The notes under the pieces: model-generated
What the model saw: only the letters and a program-made list of their open reading frames with translations
What the model was told of the DNA's origin: nothing
The model's database searches: none
Source of the DNA: CBFHMJ01 sp965656875
Lineage (GTDB): Bacteria > Pseudomonadota > Gammaproteobacteria > Enterobacterales > Alteromonadaceae
Length of the DNA stretch: 64,000 nucleotides
NCBI GenBank assembly: GCA_965656875.1
Contig: CBFHMJ010000002.1
Coordinates: forward strand, 1-64,000
Direction: 5' to 3'
Made by a program: the position numbers and the translations under genes
Shown here: positions 44,342 through 53,111 of the stretch, in pieces
Layout: each line of letters begins with the position of its first letter
Numbering within the stretch: position 1 is the first letter of the stretch

Positions 44342-46303
44342 TTAGTTATCCAGTACGTGATGCGTGAAGTTGATCACGATGAATTCCGCAGGACGGCTGG
44401 CGCGAAGGCCAACATCAATTTTCATTCGACCATTCAGAATATCGTCTTCGTTCATCGTTACGCCCTGACCGACACGAACAAAGAATGCTTGTTCTTTCGT
44501 GTCACCAACCAGGCCGCCAGCTTGCCATAAGTCTTCCAGGTAGCTTTCCATCATGGCACGTACTTTTAACCAGGTGATTGGTGTATTCGGCTGGAATACC
44601 GCAAAACCAGTGGCTTTTTGAAGTGATGCTTTAACCATGTTGAACAGACGACGAACATTGATATAACGCCATTCGTTATCGTTACCTGCCAGTGTACGAG
44701 CACCCCAGACCAGCGTGCCTTTACCTGTGAAAGTACGAATGATGTTGATTGATTTACCCGCGTTTACGTCAACATTCATGTTTTCCTGTTCGCGGTTGTT
44801 CAGGCGACGAACCGGCTCAATGACAGAAGCCATGCCAACGTTCGCTGGTGCTTTCCAAACGCCAAATGTTGAGTCGTTTGCTGCGTAGATACCGGCAATA
44901 CCTGCTGATGGTGGTAACACCATGCGCTGCAGTTTCAGCTCAGCAAGGATGTCGTTGTATAACGCACCTTTGTCGAATTTGATATCACGAAGTTTGATAT
45001 CAGAGGTCGCAAATTCCAGATCAGTTTTTGTCATTGCTGTAATTGCTGCACTTGCTGTGCCCAGTGCTTTTACGTCAAACAGCTGTGTGTCTGTTTCTTG
45101 CTGGAAGGCTGCGATAACGTCTTCAACTGAAGCGCCTGCTGCGACAGCGATGTCCAGCATTGAGTTTTGACCCGGGTCTGCTTGCTCAGTGAAGGTAAAG
45201 CTGGTTTCTGCTGCGTCGATAGTAATTGAAACAGCTGGTTTTTTGCTTTCCGGACCATAGTAGAAGATACCCAGACCGTTCATGTTTTGAACATAACGAC
45301 CTTCATGGTAGCTCATCTGTGTTGCTGCAAATGGCATTACTGCTTCTTCTGCTGTGCCTTGAAGTGCAATGCTGAATTTGCCGCGAGCTGATTTACCCAG
45401 CGCGTTCCACGCTTTAAATAAATCAACTGGAGAAATACTTTCTTCACCGTTTGCCAGCGAGATAACCATTGAGCTGTCTGATACAGCGATAGACGTTGCA
45501 TCACCGGCTGATGTTACAACTGAAACGGTTGCTTGCTTGCCTTCATCACCATTGAAGAAGAACGCAATACCGTTTTGGTGAGTTGTGAACTGAGCTACTT
45601 CATCATCGTAACCAAGTAAGCGTACTGAGTTTTCAGTGAAGGCGTGTGAAATAGTTGTGCGTACATACGGATAGTATGCAGAACCGTGGATCAGGTAGTT
45701 GTTACCTACGCTCTCACGGAAAGATGCGGCTGCGTCAGCAATGCTAAGTTCATTGCCATCTGCATCGTGGTTTAACACGTCAAGAATACAGAAGCGGTTG
45801 TCCATGTTTGAACATTGTAATAACGCTTGTTGTACCAGGTCGTGGTAGTCATCAGGATGAAGGTTAGTCGCATCAGTCAGACAGATAAGCGATGGCACAT
45901 CGTCTTTTTCCAGAGTCAGTAGCGCTTTTTCGAAATCAGCTTTGTCTGGTGTCTGATCATAAGTGCCCAGAGAGATGACATAACAAACGCCGCCACCGTT
46001 TTTGAAGAAAAACTCAAGGCTTGGTGCCATGATGAACGATGACTCAGGTGCCTGAATGTCCAGGATTGAGTAGCCTTTTACTTTTACCGTGTAGTTCGGA
46101 TCAAGAAAAGCGCCACCAAATGTATCCTGATATTCAAGCATTGAGCTGATGGCGACCAGCTGAGGCAGGCCATCTGCATCGCGTTCAAGTGTTTTTTCTG
46201 TGTAGCCGATGAACACGGGTACTGCGGTAGAAACCTGGGCAACAGATGGAGCCAGGGTCGATGTCTCTTTTGTATAAACACCGGGGGTTTTAAGATCGTT
46301 CAT
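44342..46303 (-). CDS. CIS sheath protein
   Basis: 653 aa. The N-terminal PGVYTKETS...VFIGYTEKT is the classic tail-sheath opening ("PGVY" beginning). The conserved C-terminal handshake domain reads VASVIEPVRRLNNREQENMNVD-like, ...VWGARTLAG...WRYINVRRLFN..., and ends FIVINFTHH. Residues about 230-440 are an inserted outer domain. A single sheath gene is present, whereas Afp/PVC carry two or three paralogues. Strong SD (CGAGGA) upstream of the ATG. The first large gene of the cluster. Confidence 0.93.
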   Translation of the reverse strand: MNDLKTPGVYTKETSTLAPSVAQVSTAVPVFIGYTEKTLERDADGLPQLVAISSMLEYQDTFGGAFLDPNYTVKVKGYSILDIQAPESSFIMAPSLEFFFKNGGGVCYVISLGTYDQTPDKADFEKALLTLEKDDVPSLICLTDATNLHPDDYHDLVQQALLQCSNMDNRFCILDVLNHDADGNELSIADAAASFRESVGNNYLIHGSAYYPYVRTTISHAFTENSVRLLGYDDEVAQFTTHQNGIAFFFNGDEGKQATVSVVTSAGDATSIAVSDSSMVISLANGEESISPVDLFKAWNALGKSARGKFSIALQGTAEEAVMPFAATQMSYHEGRYVQNMNGLGIFYYGPESKKPAVSITIDAAETSFTFTEQADPGQNSMLDIAVAAGASVEDVIAAFQQETDTQLFDVKALGTASAAITAMTKTDLEFATSDIKLRDIKFDKGALYNDILAELKLQRMVLPPSAGIAGIYAANDSTFGVWKAPANVGMASVIEPVRRLNNREQENMNVDVNAGKSINIIRTFTGKGTLVWGARTLAGNDNEWRYINVRRLFNMVKASLQKATGFAVFQPNTPITWLKVRAMMESYLEDLWQAGGLVGDTKEQAFFVRVGQGVTMNEDDILNGRMKIDVGLRASRPAEFIVINFTHHVLDN

Positions 46304-46439
46304 TGATGATCCTCGTTAGTTGCGAAATGGTGCGGTTTAACAAAGTGGTCCACAGCACGGTCTGCGCTGTAGAACACACAACAGGAATAACAAAAGGAAA
46401 AATGAGGAGTTGCGGCCAAAAGGCGCGGAGACCCGGGGC

Positions 46440-47027
46440 CTATTCGATGGAATCTAAATTCTCAATAGCGATTGACTTAATCGGCGGTGCTGGTTCGATT
46501 TCGTCCATAATGTGCATAGAAGCGGTCATGCTCGCTTGCAACATCAACTGCCCTTGTTGATTGCGCGTTATTGTGTCGAAGCGAAGTGACTGGATCTGAT
46601 TATCGCCGGTATCTGGTGCAAAACTGCCGGTCAGGTAAGTGTCCGGGATCTGATTTTCTATTTCGGTCAGTCCGATAATGGCACTGAAAAGCAAACTTTC
46701 TGCTTGCTGTTGAGTGTCTGCTGTTTGCAAGTAGTTTTCTTGCTCAAAGACAGATAATCCGATATGGACCGTGATCATAAACTGGCAGTCCAGCCATAAA
46801 GGCGCTGCACGACGAAATGTCTTGTTGTCACTATCACGTCGAATAGACTCGCCCGTTCCCTTTAACTGAGTATTTTGTGCGGTGTAATTCAGTGTTGTTT
46901 GAATCACAACTTTGTCATCGGGAAAGGTCTGGGCAACACTGGCTGGTTTCACTTCCAGCGATGAGATTGCAGGGGATAACTGCCCCTGTAAGTAAGCGAT
47001 TAGTGATTGTTCCAGATCTACGAGCAT
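46440..47027 (-). CDS. DUF4255-like tube terminator/cap protein (Afp16-like)
   Basis: 195 aa. The helical opening MLVDLEQSLIAYLQGQLSP, the aromatic core FRRAAPLWLDCQFMITVHIGLSVFEQE and the region AESLLFSAIIG match the DUF4255 protein that closes the tube in Afp/PVC (Afp16). First gene of the cluster, with the very strong signal AGGAGG ahead of the ATG. The promoter must lie between here and the tRNA. Confidence 0.75.
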   Translation of the reverse strand: MLVDLEQSLIAYLQGQLSPAISSLEVKPASVAQTFPDDKVVIQTTLNYTAQNTQLKGTGESIRRDSDNKTFRRAAPLWLDCQFMITVHIGLSVFEQENYLQTADTQQQAESLLFSAIIGLTEIENQIPDTYLTGSFAPDTGDNQIQSLRFDTITRNQQGQLMLQASMTASMHIMDEIEPAPPIKSIAIENLDSIE

Positions 47028-47132
47028 GGAACCTCCTGGCGGTGATTGAATAATCGGTTTTAAGCAGGCTTCGCCCCGTCAGTCCCAGGGGAAACGACGT
47101 AAATTTTCTTGCGTTGTAAAGGGCAGACGAGA

Positions 47133-47176
47133 AGCGGAAAAAATTGTGAAGAGGTACAAGTGGAAAAAATTTTCAA
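47133..47176. promoter_or_regulatory. Direct repeats upstream of the CIS operon
   Basis: AGCGGAAAAAATT (47133) and AGTGGAAAAAATT (47159) form direct repeats 26 bp apart (about 2.5 helical turns) in the region before the first CIS gene. No clear promoter hexamers could be assigned. Candidate regulator sites; function unknown. Confidence 0.35.
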
Positions 47177-47311
47177 TTGTGATTTTTGAGGTGTTAATTG
47201 ACGATAAATCAACAAGCTAACAGGTTTTTAGGAACAAAATGTTTGTATATGGAATTGATTTAAGCAGGTTGATTGCCAGATGTGATTTTCAAGGTGGGTT
47301 AAATTTATTAA

Positions 47312-47388
47312 TGGCGCACCCGAGAGGATTCGAACCTCTGACCCCTGCCTCCGGAGGGCAGTGCTCTATCCAGCTGAGCTACGGGTGC
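47312..47388 (-). tRNA. tRNA-Arg (anticodon CCG)
   Basis: The minus-strand sequence folds as a 77-nt tRNA: acceptor stem GCACCCG / CGGGTGC, D-arm GCTCAGCTGGATAGAGC, anticodon stem-loop CTGCC-CTCCGGA-GGCAG with CCG at 34-36, T-arm with GGTTCGAATCC, discriminator G and encoded CCA. It closely resembles E. coli tRNA-Arg(CCG). Its 3' end faces the CIS cluster 285 bp away. Confidence 0.97.
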
Positions 47389-47842
47389 GTTATGACGTAC
47401 TGTAAGATTTGCTATAACGATGTTATGGAACTCACAGACCGTTATGATGGCGCACATAATACGTATAAGAGGTATTGGCGTCCAGTTGGTATTGGAAATT
47501 TTTTCAGAATATTCAAGGCGTGAGCGATCAGAGGATTCCGCTTTCAGGATAGTAAAGCATCAACTATTTGATCGCCAGTAGATGATTTTCCCGGTTGCGT
47601 ATGCGTTATAAACAAGATAGGGTAAATTTCCTACAATCTTATAAACGTTATCGTTGTTCTGATGAGATCATGAGGCAGGGTTTGTTTACCTTTGCGAGTG
47701 ACATGATGTTCGATTTCATAAATATCTTAATCAGAAAGTGGCAGTGGGGTCTGCTTGTAGATTTGTACTACCATTTAAACGTGATAAACAGAGCTGTGGA
47801 TTGACTGGCTCATAAAAACAATTGAAATTACCGGGAGATCAA
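47389..47842. other. Intergenic region with no clear gene
   Basis: Contains a few short frames without family resemblance. The ribosome-binding site GGGAG of the downstream HTH gene lies at its end. I see no terminator or RNA gene here. Confidence 0.5.
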
Positions 47843-48025
47843 ATGAGTTTGATGACTGTCGCTGAAGTAGCGGAATACCTGGGTGTTCAGGAAGTCAGAG
47901 TTGAGCGCCTTGAACGAGAGCATTTACTTATCGCCATTGAAAAAACCAGTGATGGAAAACCTCTGTTTTCAAAAGAGGCTGTCGAGAAGTACAAAGAATT
48001 GGCTCAGCGGCTTGGTGGTATCTGA
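47843..48025 (+). CDS. Small HTH DNA-binding protein (excisionase/MerR-like)
   Basis: 60 aa from the ATG at 47843 (GGGAG five bases upstream). The N-terminal MTVAEVAEYLGVQEVRVERLEREHLL has the winged-HTH of the excisionase/HTH_17 family, with the characteristic LS-type start replaced by MTVAEVAEYLG; then ...DGKPLFSKEAVEKYKELA. These proteins are phage-type excisionases or small regulators. It lies beside the tRNA gene and the CIS cluster and is followed by a terminator; could be a relic of an integrated element or a regulator. Confidence 0.65.
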   Translation: MSLMTVAEVAEYLGVQEVRVERLEREHLLIAIEKTSDGKPLFSKEAVEKYKELAQRLGGI

Positions 48026-48073
48026 CCATCAGCGCAACTGATCGTTGTTTCTAAACGGTTACATTACGTCTAA

Positions 48074-48123
48074 AAAACCATACTGATTTATGAATTTTTG
48101 TTGTGAATCAGTATGGTTTTTCT
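48074..48123 (+). terminator. Terminator after the small HTH gene
   Basis: Perfect 15-bp stem AAAACCATACTGATT / AATCAGTATGGTTTT with a 17-base loop, followed by TCTTC. Confidence 0.85.
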
Positions 48124-48340
48124 TCATTAAAAGTTGGTTAATTAGTCAATAATTCTTGCCTGCTTCAATTTATTGTATAGAATCCCACCGATAAAATTTC
48201 TGTATCTTGACCATTTGTTAACGTTATTTGTTCTGTAGATCAGTAATTTGAGACACTGAGACTCAGGCCATCGTCATTCAGTTAACCTAATTGTTGATTA
48301 ACTGTAATTTCAAAAGAATCAATTTGTCTGAGGAGTGATT

Positions 48341-48826
48341 ATGTTGGATTTGTTACCAGATCTTTGCGATGAGTTTCCGAATGAAATTGCCCTGGTGCAA
48401 CAACAATGGCGCAGTTTTGGAACAAAACGTATTTTCTACGGTGAAGTGGTAACGGTTAAGTGCCACGAAGATAACTCTCTGGTTAAAGAGCAACTGGCAC
48501 AACCCGGTCAGGGAAAAGTGCTGGTTGTTGATGGTGGTGGTTCAATGCGCCGTGCCTTATTGGGTGATCTTATTGCTGAATCTGCCGTTAAAAATGGTTG
48601 GGAAGGGGTCATTATTTACGGATGTATCCGTGATGCTGGCACTATCAATACGTTGAACATTGGTGTCAAAGCGTTAGGCACTAATCCGATTAAAACGGAA
48701 AAACGTGGTCTGGGTGATTTAAATATTGCGCTGGAATTGCCCGGCGTTGTGGTTAATCCAGGCTATTTTGTGTATGCCGATGAGAACGGAGTGTTGTTCT
48801 CTGAAAAACAGTTGGTGTCCGGCTAA
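48341..48826 (+). CDS. rraA: RraA, ribonuclease E activity regulator
   Basis: 161 aa, the length of E. coli RraA. The core GKVLVVDGGGSMRRALLGDLIAESAVKNGW...IIYGCIRD...TNPIKTEKRGLG is that of the RraA family. RraA binds RNase E and reduces its activity, altering mRNA decay; some family members are aldolase-like. ATG 48341 is preferred because AGGAG lies five bases upstream (a GTG at 48335 overlaps it). Probably monocistronic. Confidence 0.92.
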   Translation: MLDLLPDLCDEFPNEIALVQQQWRSFGTKRIFYGEVVTVKCHEDNSLVKEQLAQPGQGKVLVVDGGGSMRRALLGDLIAESAVKNGWEGVIIYGCIRDAGTINTLNIGVKALGTNPIKTEKRGLGDLNIALELPGVVVNPGYFVYADENGVLFSEKQLVSG

Positions 48827-49220
48827 TCCGGAATAACACGTTTTACCAGATGTTGATGGATGTATTGAAGTACGAATTAAGGAGCATTTTGCTCTGGCGG
48901 TTGTCATTTGATTGAAGTAATTCATCTCTATAATCGCTTTCCCTTTTTACACCGAGCTTAAACAGGTCGGTGTAAAGATGACCGGGAGATTTCTTATCAT
49001 TGCTTGTTTGAATGAACAAACATGACAGGAAATCTGTCGGGAGAAGACGTTGTAATGTAGTCAAAAGTAAGCCCCAAACAATAATCATAAGGGCTTATCT
49101 CTGGATATCAGGGAGTTGGTAATACCGACAGGGCGACGGCTGGAACTTTTGAACCTGTAAACTAGAAAAATCATTGGCTTAAAGCCTTTGAAAAATAATA
49201 ACGAAATGCGGGAGCAAATT
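48827..49220. other. Intergenic region with two hairpins
   Basis: Hairpins at 48946-48976 (TTTACACCGA / TCGGTGTAAA) and 49068-49097 (TAAGCCC / GGGCTTA) are seen. No reading frame looks like a protein. Holds the promoter and leader of the nuclease gene. Confidence 0.5.
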
Positions 49221-50855
49221 ATGAAGCTAAAGGCCCTAAGCCTGGCGTTACCTCTGTTGTGTTTTTCACAGGTCGGTAATGCTTCATTAATTATTACAGA
49301 AGTGTTGTATGACGCGCCTAACAACGACTCAACGGAAGAGTTTGTAGAAATTTACAACACCAGTTGTGATTCTGTCAGCTTGTCTGGCTACTCAATTGCC
49401 GATAATGCTGGCTCTTTCAATCTTTCTGGCACCATTGCTGGTGGCAGTTATCTTACTATTGCTAAAAGCTCTTCTGCTTTCCAGAACTTGTTTGGTCAGT
49501 CACCAGACATCACTGGTATGTCGCTTGGCTTAGGTAATTCAGGCGATAAAGTATCTCTTAAGAATGGTTCTACTGAAGTTGATATGGTTGCATGGGAAAA
49601 CCATGTGAGCGGTTGGAGTATCAACGCGAAGAACGTTTCTATCTATCGTAATAAAACCACTGACAACAATAGCAACAGTGACTGGAGTGTAAGCGGCAAT
49701 GCGGGTCAACCAGGCGCTGGCGTATTCAGTGGTTGTGATGGTTCTGGTGGCGGCGGTGGTGGTGGTACACCTCCGGGCGACAACGCGCTTAACAATGGTC
49801 AAACTGTTTCAAACTTGTCTGCGGGCACAAATGAAACATTAAAGTATACGATTGATGTTGCCTCAGGCGGCACTGATTTAAATGTAACCATGGCTGGTGG
49901 ATCAGGTGATGCTGATTTGTATGTACGCTTTGGTTCAGAGCCTACTTCTTCATCTTATGATTGTCGTCCTTATCGTTCTGGTAATGGTGAGAATTGTTAT
50001 TTCGCTTCTCCACAAGCCGGTACTCACTTCATTAACCTTGTTGGCTACAGCGCATTTAGCGGTGTATCACTAACGGCTTCTTACACCGAAAGCACTGGCG
50101 GCGGCGGTGGTGGCGGTGGTACTAATCCACCGGGCTATGATTACAACACCTACTATGCAAATGCATTTGGCTTGTCTGGCTCAAGCTTAAAATCAGCATT
50201 AAATCAGATCATCAAAACAGGTCATAATCGTTTGAGCTACAGTGAAGTCTGGACAGCACTGATGTATACCGATCAGGATTTGAATAATGCGAACAACGTG
50301 ATTCTGCTTTATACCGGTCGTTCTGTGCATAAAGATTTCCGTGCGGGTCAGACAAATGATCAGGATGCCTGGAATCGTGAACATGTATGGGCAAAAAGTC
50401 ATGGCTTCCCTAGCAGTGGTCAGTGGGGTTACACCGACATTAACCATCTGAGACCTGCTGATGTATCGGTTAATTCATCGCGTGGTAATAAGGACTTTGA
50501 TAACGGTGGTTCTGCAATTACTGAAGCACCGGGAACCTATACTGACAGCGATAGCTTTGAGCCTGCTGATAACGTGAAAGGTGATGTTGCACGTATGGTG
50601 CTTTACATGGACGTTCGTTATGAAGGCGGTGATTCAAGTGGTACACCAGATTTGTCAGTTGTTGATTACACGGGTACCTCTACAGGTGATCCATTGCTAG
50701 GTAAACTTTGTACGTTGCTGGCATGGCACGCACAAGATCCAGTGAGCAGCTGGGAACAACGCCGTAATAATCGTGTATTCGAAAAACAAGGCAACCGTAA
50801 TCCGTTTATTGATAATCCGGCATGGGTGACTGACGTTTTTGGTTCTTGTCAGTAA
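49221..50855 (+). CDS. Secreted endonuclease I-family DNase with LTD and PPC domains
   Basis: 544 aa with a Sec signal peptide (LKALSLALPLLCFSQVGNA). Domains in order: lamin-tail domain (residues about 23-165, LIITEVLYDAPNND...), Gly-rich linker, PPC domain (about 180-285), second Gly-rich linker, endonuclease I catalytic domain (about 310-540). The catalytic signature NREHVWAKSHG and HLRPADVSVNSSRGN are present. Related to extracellular DNases such as Vibrio Xds/ExeM, used for DNA scavenging or biofilm dispersal. ATG 49221 has GGGAG six bases upstream; an upstream TTG at 49188 is unlikely. Confidence 0.88.
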   Translation: MKLKALSLALPLLCFSQVGNASLIITEVLYDAPNNDSTEEFVEIYNTSCDSVSLSGYSIADNAGSFNLSGTIAGGSYLTIAKSSSAFQNLFGQSPDITGMSLGLGNSGDKVSLKNGSTEVDMVAWENHVSGWSINAKNVSIYRNKTTDNNSNSDWSVSGNAGQPGAGVFSGCDGSGGGGGGGTPPGDNALNNGQTVSNLSAGTNETLKYTIDVASGGTDLNVTMAGGSGDADLYVRFGSEPTSSSYDCRPYRSGNGENCYFASPQAGTHFINLVGYSAFSGVSLTASYTESTGGGGGGGGTNPPGYDYNTYYANAFGLSGSSLKSALNQIIKTGHNRLSYSEVWTALMYTDQDLNNANNVILLYTGRSVHKDFRAGQTNDQDAWNREHVWAKSHGFPSSGQWGYTDINHLRPADVSVNSSRGNKDFDNGGSAITEAPGTYTDSDSFEPADNVKGDVARMVLYMDVRYEGGDSSGTPDLSVVDYTGTSTGDPLLGKLCTLLAWHAQDPVSSWEQRRNNRVFEKQGNRNPFIDNPAWVTDVFGSCQ

Positions 50856-50931
50856 AAGTTAACTTTGACTTGAATATCATAAATTAAATGAGGAAAGTTA
50901 AATTTAGTTTAATCTAATTTAACTTTTCATT

Positions 50932-50957
50932 AAAAAGGAGGCGACGCCTCCTTTTTT
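50932..50957 (+). terminator. Terminator after the endonuclease gene
   Basis: Stem GGAGGC / GCCTCC with a three-base loop within AAAAAGGAGGCGACGCCTCC, then TTTTTT. A weaker AT-rich hairpin lies just upstream (about 50895-50925). Confidence 0.88.
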
Positions 50958-51259
50958 ATTTTCCCATCCCGTATTTCCTCACGTCATTCCTTTTTAAGCA
51001 GTTTTTGCCAATCAAGCGGCATTTTCTGTTTCTGATTTTGAACACCCATTTCGTATCTATTTTTCAAAAAATTTAACTAATAATGTTCCGTTATTAGTAC
51101 GATTTTTTAAGATTTAAAAGTAATTAGTGATATCTATCTTTATGAAAATTATGGTTTTTATTGGGTATTAACTAATAGATCCAAAAAGCCTTATTACAGA
51201 CTCGTTTAAATCAAATTGCGATATATGCACATTTTTTTAACAATCACCGTTCCCTGTAC

Positions 51260-51287
51260 TTGACCAGTAATTGAGTGCTGATATAGT
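51260..51287 (+). promoter_or_regulatory. Promoter of the diiron-oxidase-like gene
   Basis: TTGACC (51260) and TATAGT (51282) with 16-bp spacing. A 7-bp hairpin (TACCTAT / ATAGGTA) follows in the leader, which is about 170 nt long. Confidence 0.6.
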
Positions 51288-51466
51288 CGCTCTACCTATT
51301 AGAAGATAGGTAAAAGGAACAGCGCAATGGTAGCAATAATAATCACAAGATTTACGTGATGTGGAGTTAAAAAATCCCGGCCAGGCAGACAGGCCAATAC
51401 GATATTTGATGACACGTAAAACTTATATGTTAATCACGAAACCCATAATCTGAGGAATTTTTCAAT

Positions 51467-52228
51467 ATGACTAATGCACTGGCGACCAGCGATATCAATG
51501 TTAATGACATCACATCAAGAAAAATGTTCTGGGACTTAACTGATGCCGCAAAACTGGAAGCTGAGTACGACGCAGACGATAAACTGAGCTACCTTGAGAC
51601 TGCGTCGGTTGATGTGTTGATCAACATTTTCCATGAATACCGCTTTTTCATTAAATACTTCATCAGTGATCTTGGCATTCTTATGTTTAAAGCACCTTTT
51701 GGCGAATTTAAGTGCATGATCGCTGAAATTGCTGTAGACGAACTGGGCGAAACGCCCGATCAAACACACCTGAAATTATGGGACGACTTTTTGGTTAGTC
51801 TGGGCGACGATCCTGAAACGTTAGAACAGTCTCGCCATCCGGAAAATATTGAACTGCTGGAAGAGCTACGTCGCCTGATGTTGGATGAGTCGTTCTTTTA
51901 TGGTGTCGGTTTAAGAGGTATGGGAGCAGAATGTTTGTGTCAGGTTTACCTGTCTTCTGCTTATAAGCGTTTATTGAAGAACCCAAATATCGAAGCACTG
52001 AAAGACAAAATTGACTGGGTATTCTGGGATATTCACACAGGTGAAGAAGATATCGAACATGGCGTACTGGTACGTAATGCGATTGATGGCATGTTAGCTG
52101 ATGATGAAGACGGATTAAAACCTCTGGCAGAAGGCTACTTCCGGGCAAAGAATAACTGGGAGGAATTCTGGGGGAATCTGTATGACCATTACAACCTGCA
52201 AAATAAAAAAGAAGAAGTTGTTGCGTAA
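51467..52228 (+). CDS. Haem-oxygenase-like diiron oxidase/iron-containing redox enzyme family protein
   Basis: 253 aa, all-alpha. The central segment FGEFKCMIAEIAVDELGETPDQTH and the C-terminal DIHTGEEDIEHGVLVRNA contain the His/Glu/Asp ligands expected of haem-oxygenase-like diiron oxidases (HDO/UndA/CADD type). Family members perform N-oxygenation, decarboxylation or self-sacrificing chemistry. GAGGAAT precedes the ATG. The role here is unknown; the family call rests on ligand pattern. Confidence 0.6.
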   Translation: MTNALATSDINVNDITSRKMFWDLTDAAKLEAEYDADDKLSYLETASVDVLINIFHEYRFFIKYFISDLGILMFKAPFGEFKCMIAEIAVDELGETPDQTHLKLWDDFLVSLGDDPETLEQSRHPENIELLEELRRLMLDESFFYGVGLRGMGAECLCQVYLSSAYKRLLKNPNIEALKDKIDWVFWDIHTGEEDIEHGVLVRNAIDGMLADDEDGLKPLAEGYFRAKNNWEEFWGNLYDHYNLQNKKEEVVA

Positions 52229-52253
52229 GTAGCAGCAATCACGGTGGCGAGTG

Positions 52254-52980
52254 ATGTTCAACCTGGTTAAAGAAGAAATCGCATTCATTTATAAATGGGA
52301 CTCTTCGATTAAATCGGAGTCAGAAATCGTCACCTTACACTCAGGATTATCGTCGCTGTATTTTATCGGCTGACGAACCGGTCTTGGTGCAAAAATTGTT
52401 GGTATATCGGTTGGTTGATCTCGCAAACCGCGAGATGGCTGACTGGTATTGAAGTTCACTCTGGTGTGATGATTGGCAAGCGCTTATTTATTGAACACTA
52501 TAGAGTGTGGTAATTGACGAAACGGTGGAAATTGAACATGACTGTACTCTCTATTACGGAATTATCTATCACGGTACAACCATTGGTGGTGCCTGTTGGA
52601 AAAAAGTAAACGACTCTCAGCGTTAGGGTCTGTTGACCTTTGAAGTTATAGCCTGGATAGCGCTTGTCGCGCCTCTTTAAGATGCTTCAGTCTGATTATG
52701 TAGAATAACTACACAGCGCAACCTGAAGTCTTTTGTAAACACGGGCTCAAACGTTGTAAAAATAATCATCAAAGGTCAACAGACCTCGGGCAATCACGTG
52801 GTTGTGGGTGCCGGGGTAAAATTGTTTGGCAATATATATATTGGACATCAGATAAAAGTTGGTTCAAATGCGGTAGCGATAAAAGACACCGCTACTGGCA
52901 ATACTGCTGTTGGGATTTCTACCCGGGTTATAAATAAACTGAAACCCAAAATGGATGTTGTCTCATTAAGCAGAAAGTAG
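52254..52980 (+). pseudogene. cysE: Decayed serine acetyltransferase (cysE) with MITE insertion
   Basis: Reading in shifting frames gives a CysE-like protein: a start MFNLVKEEIAFIYKWDSS, a middle EVHSGVMIGKRLFIEH...DETVEIEHDCTLYYG...TTIGGACWKK and a C-terminal NHVVVGAGVKLFGNIYIGHQIKVGS. These match the helical N-domain and left-handed beta-helix acetyl-CoA-binding domain of serine O-acetyltransferase. In-frame stops, frameshifts and loss of the region joining the two domains break it, and a 159-bp inverted-repeat element splits the beta-helix part. Non-functional. Confidence 0.8.
52627..52785. mobile_element. MITE-like element in the cysE remnant
   Basis: A 159-bp sequence bounded by perfect 17-bp terminal inverted repeats GGTCTGTTGACCTTTGA / TCAAAGGTCAACAGACC. 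It interrupts the cysE hexapeptide region between GGACWKK and NHVVVGAG. It contains no coding capacity. Target-site duplication is not clear. A non-autonomous relative of an IS with these ends elsewhere in the genome is expected. Confidence 0.8.
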
Positions 52981-53077
52981 AAATGGAATAAGCTATAGCT
53001 AAAGAATAGGGTTCCAACTTTGAATTTATTTGGTAAAAACACATCAAAATCAATGTGTTCTATTTTAATACGTGTGT

Positions 53078-53105
53078 TTGACACAATTTTGTTCAACGAT
53101 ATAAT
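53078..53105 (+). promoter_or_regulatory. Consensus sigma-70 promoter of the TetR gene
   Basis: Perfect TTGACA (53078-53083) and TATAAT (53100-53105) with a 16-bp spacer. The -10 ends six bases before the ATG at 53112, so transcription would start at or next to the start codon. Confidence 0.8.
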
Positions 53106-53111
53106 TGCCCG

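Noticed and set aside
19002..47027. Prophage or classical type VI secretion cluster
   Set aside because: No terminase, portal, capsid, integrase or lysis genes, and no TssJ/L/M or ClpV-like gene; the gene order instead follows eCIS.
47239..47523. Small plus-strand frame across 47.3 kb
   Set aside because: It is antisense to tRNA-Arg(CCG).
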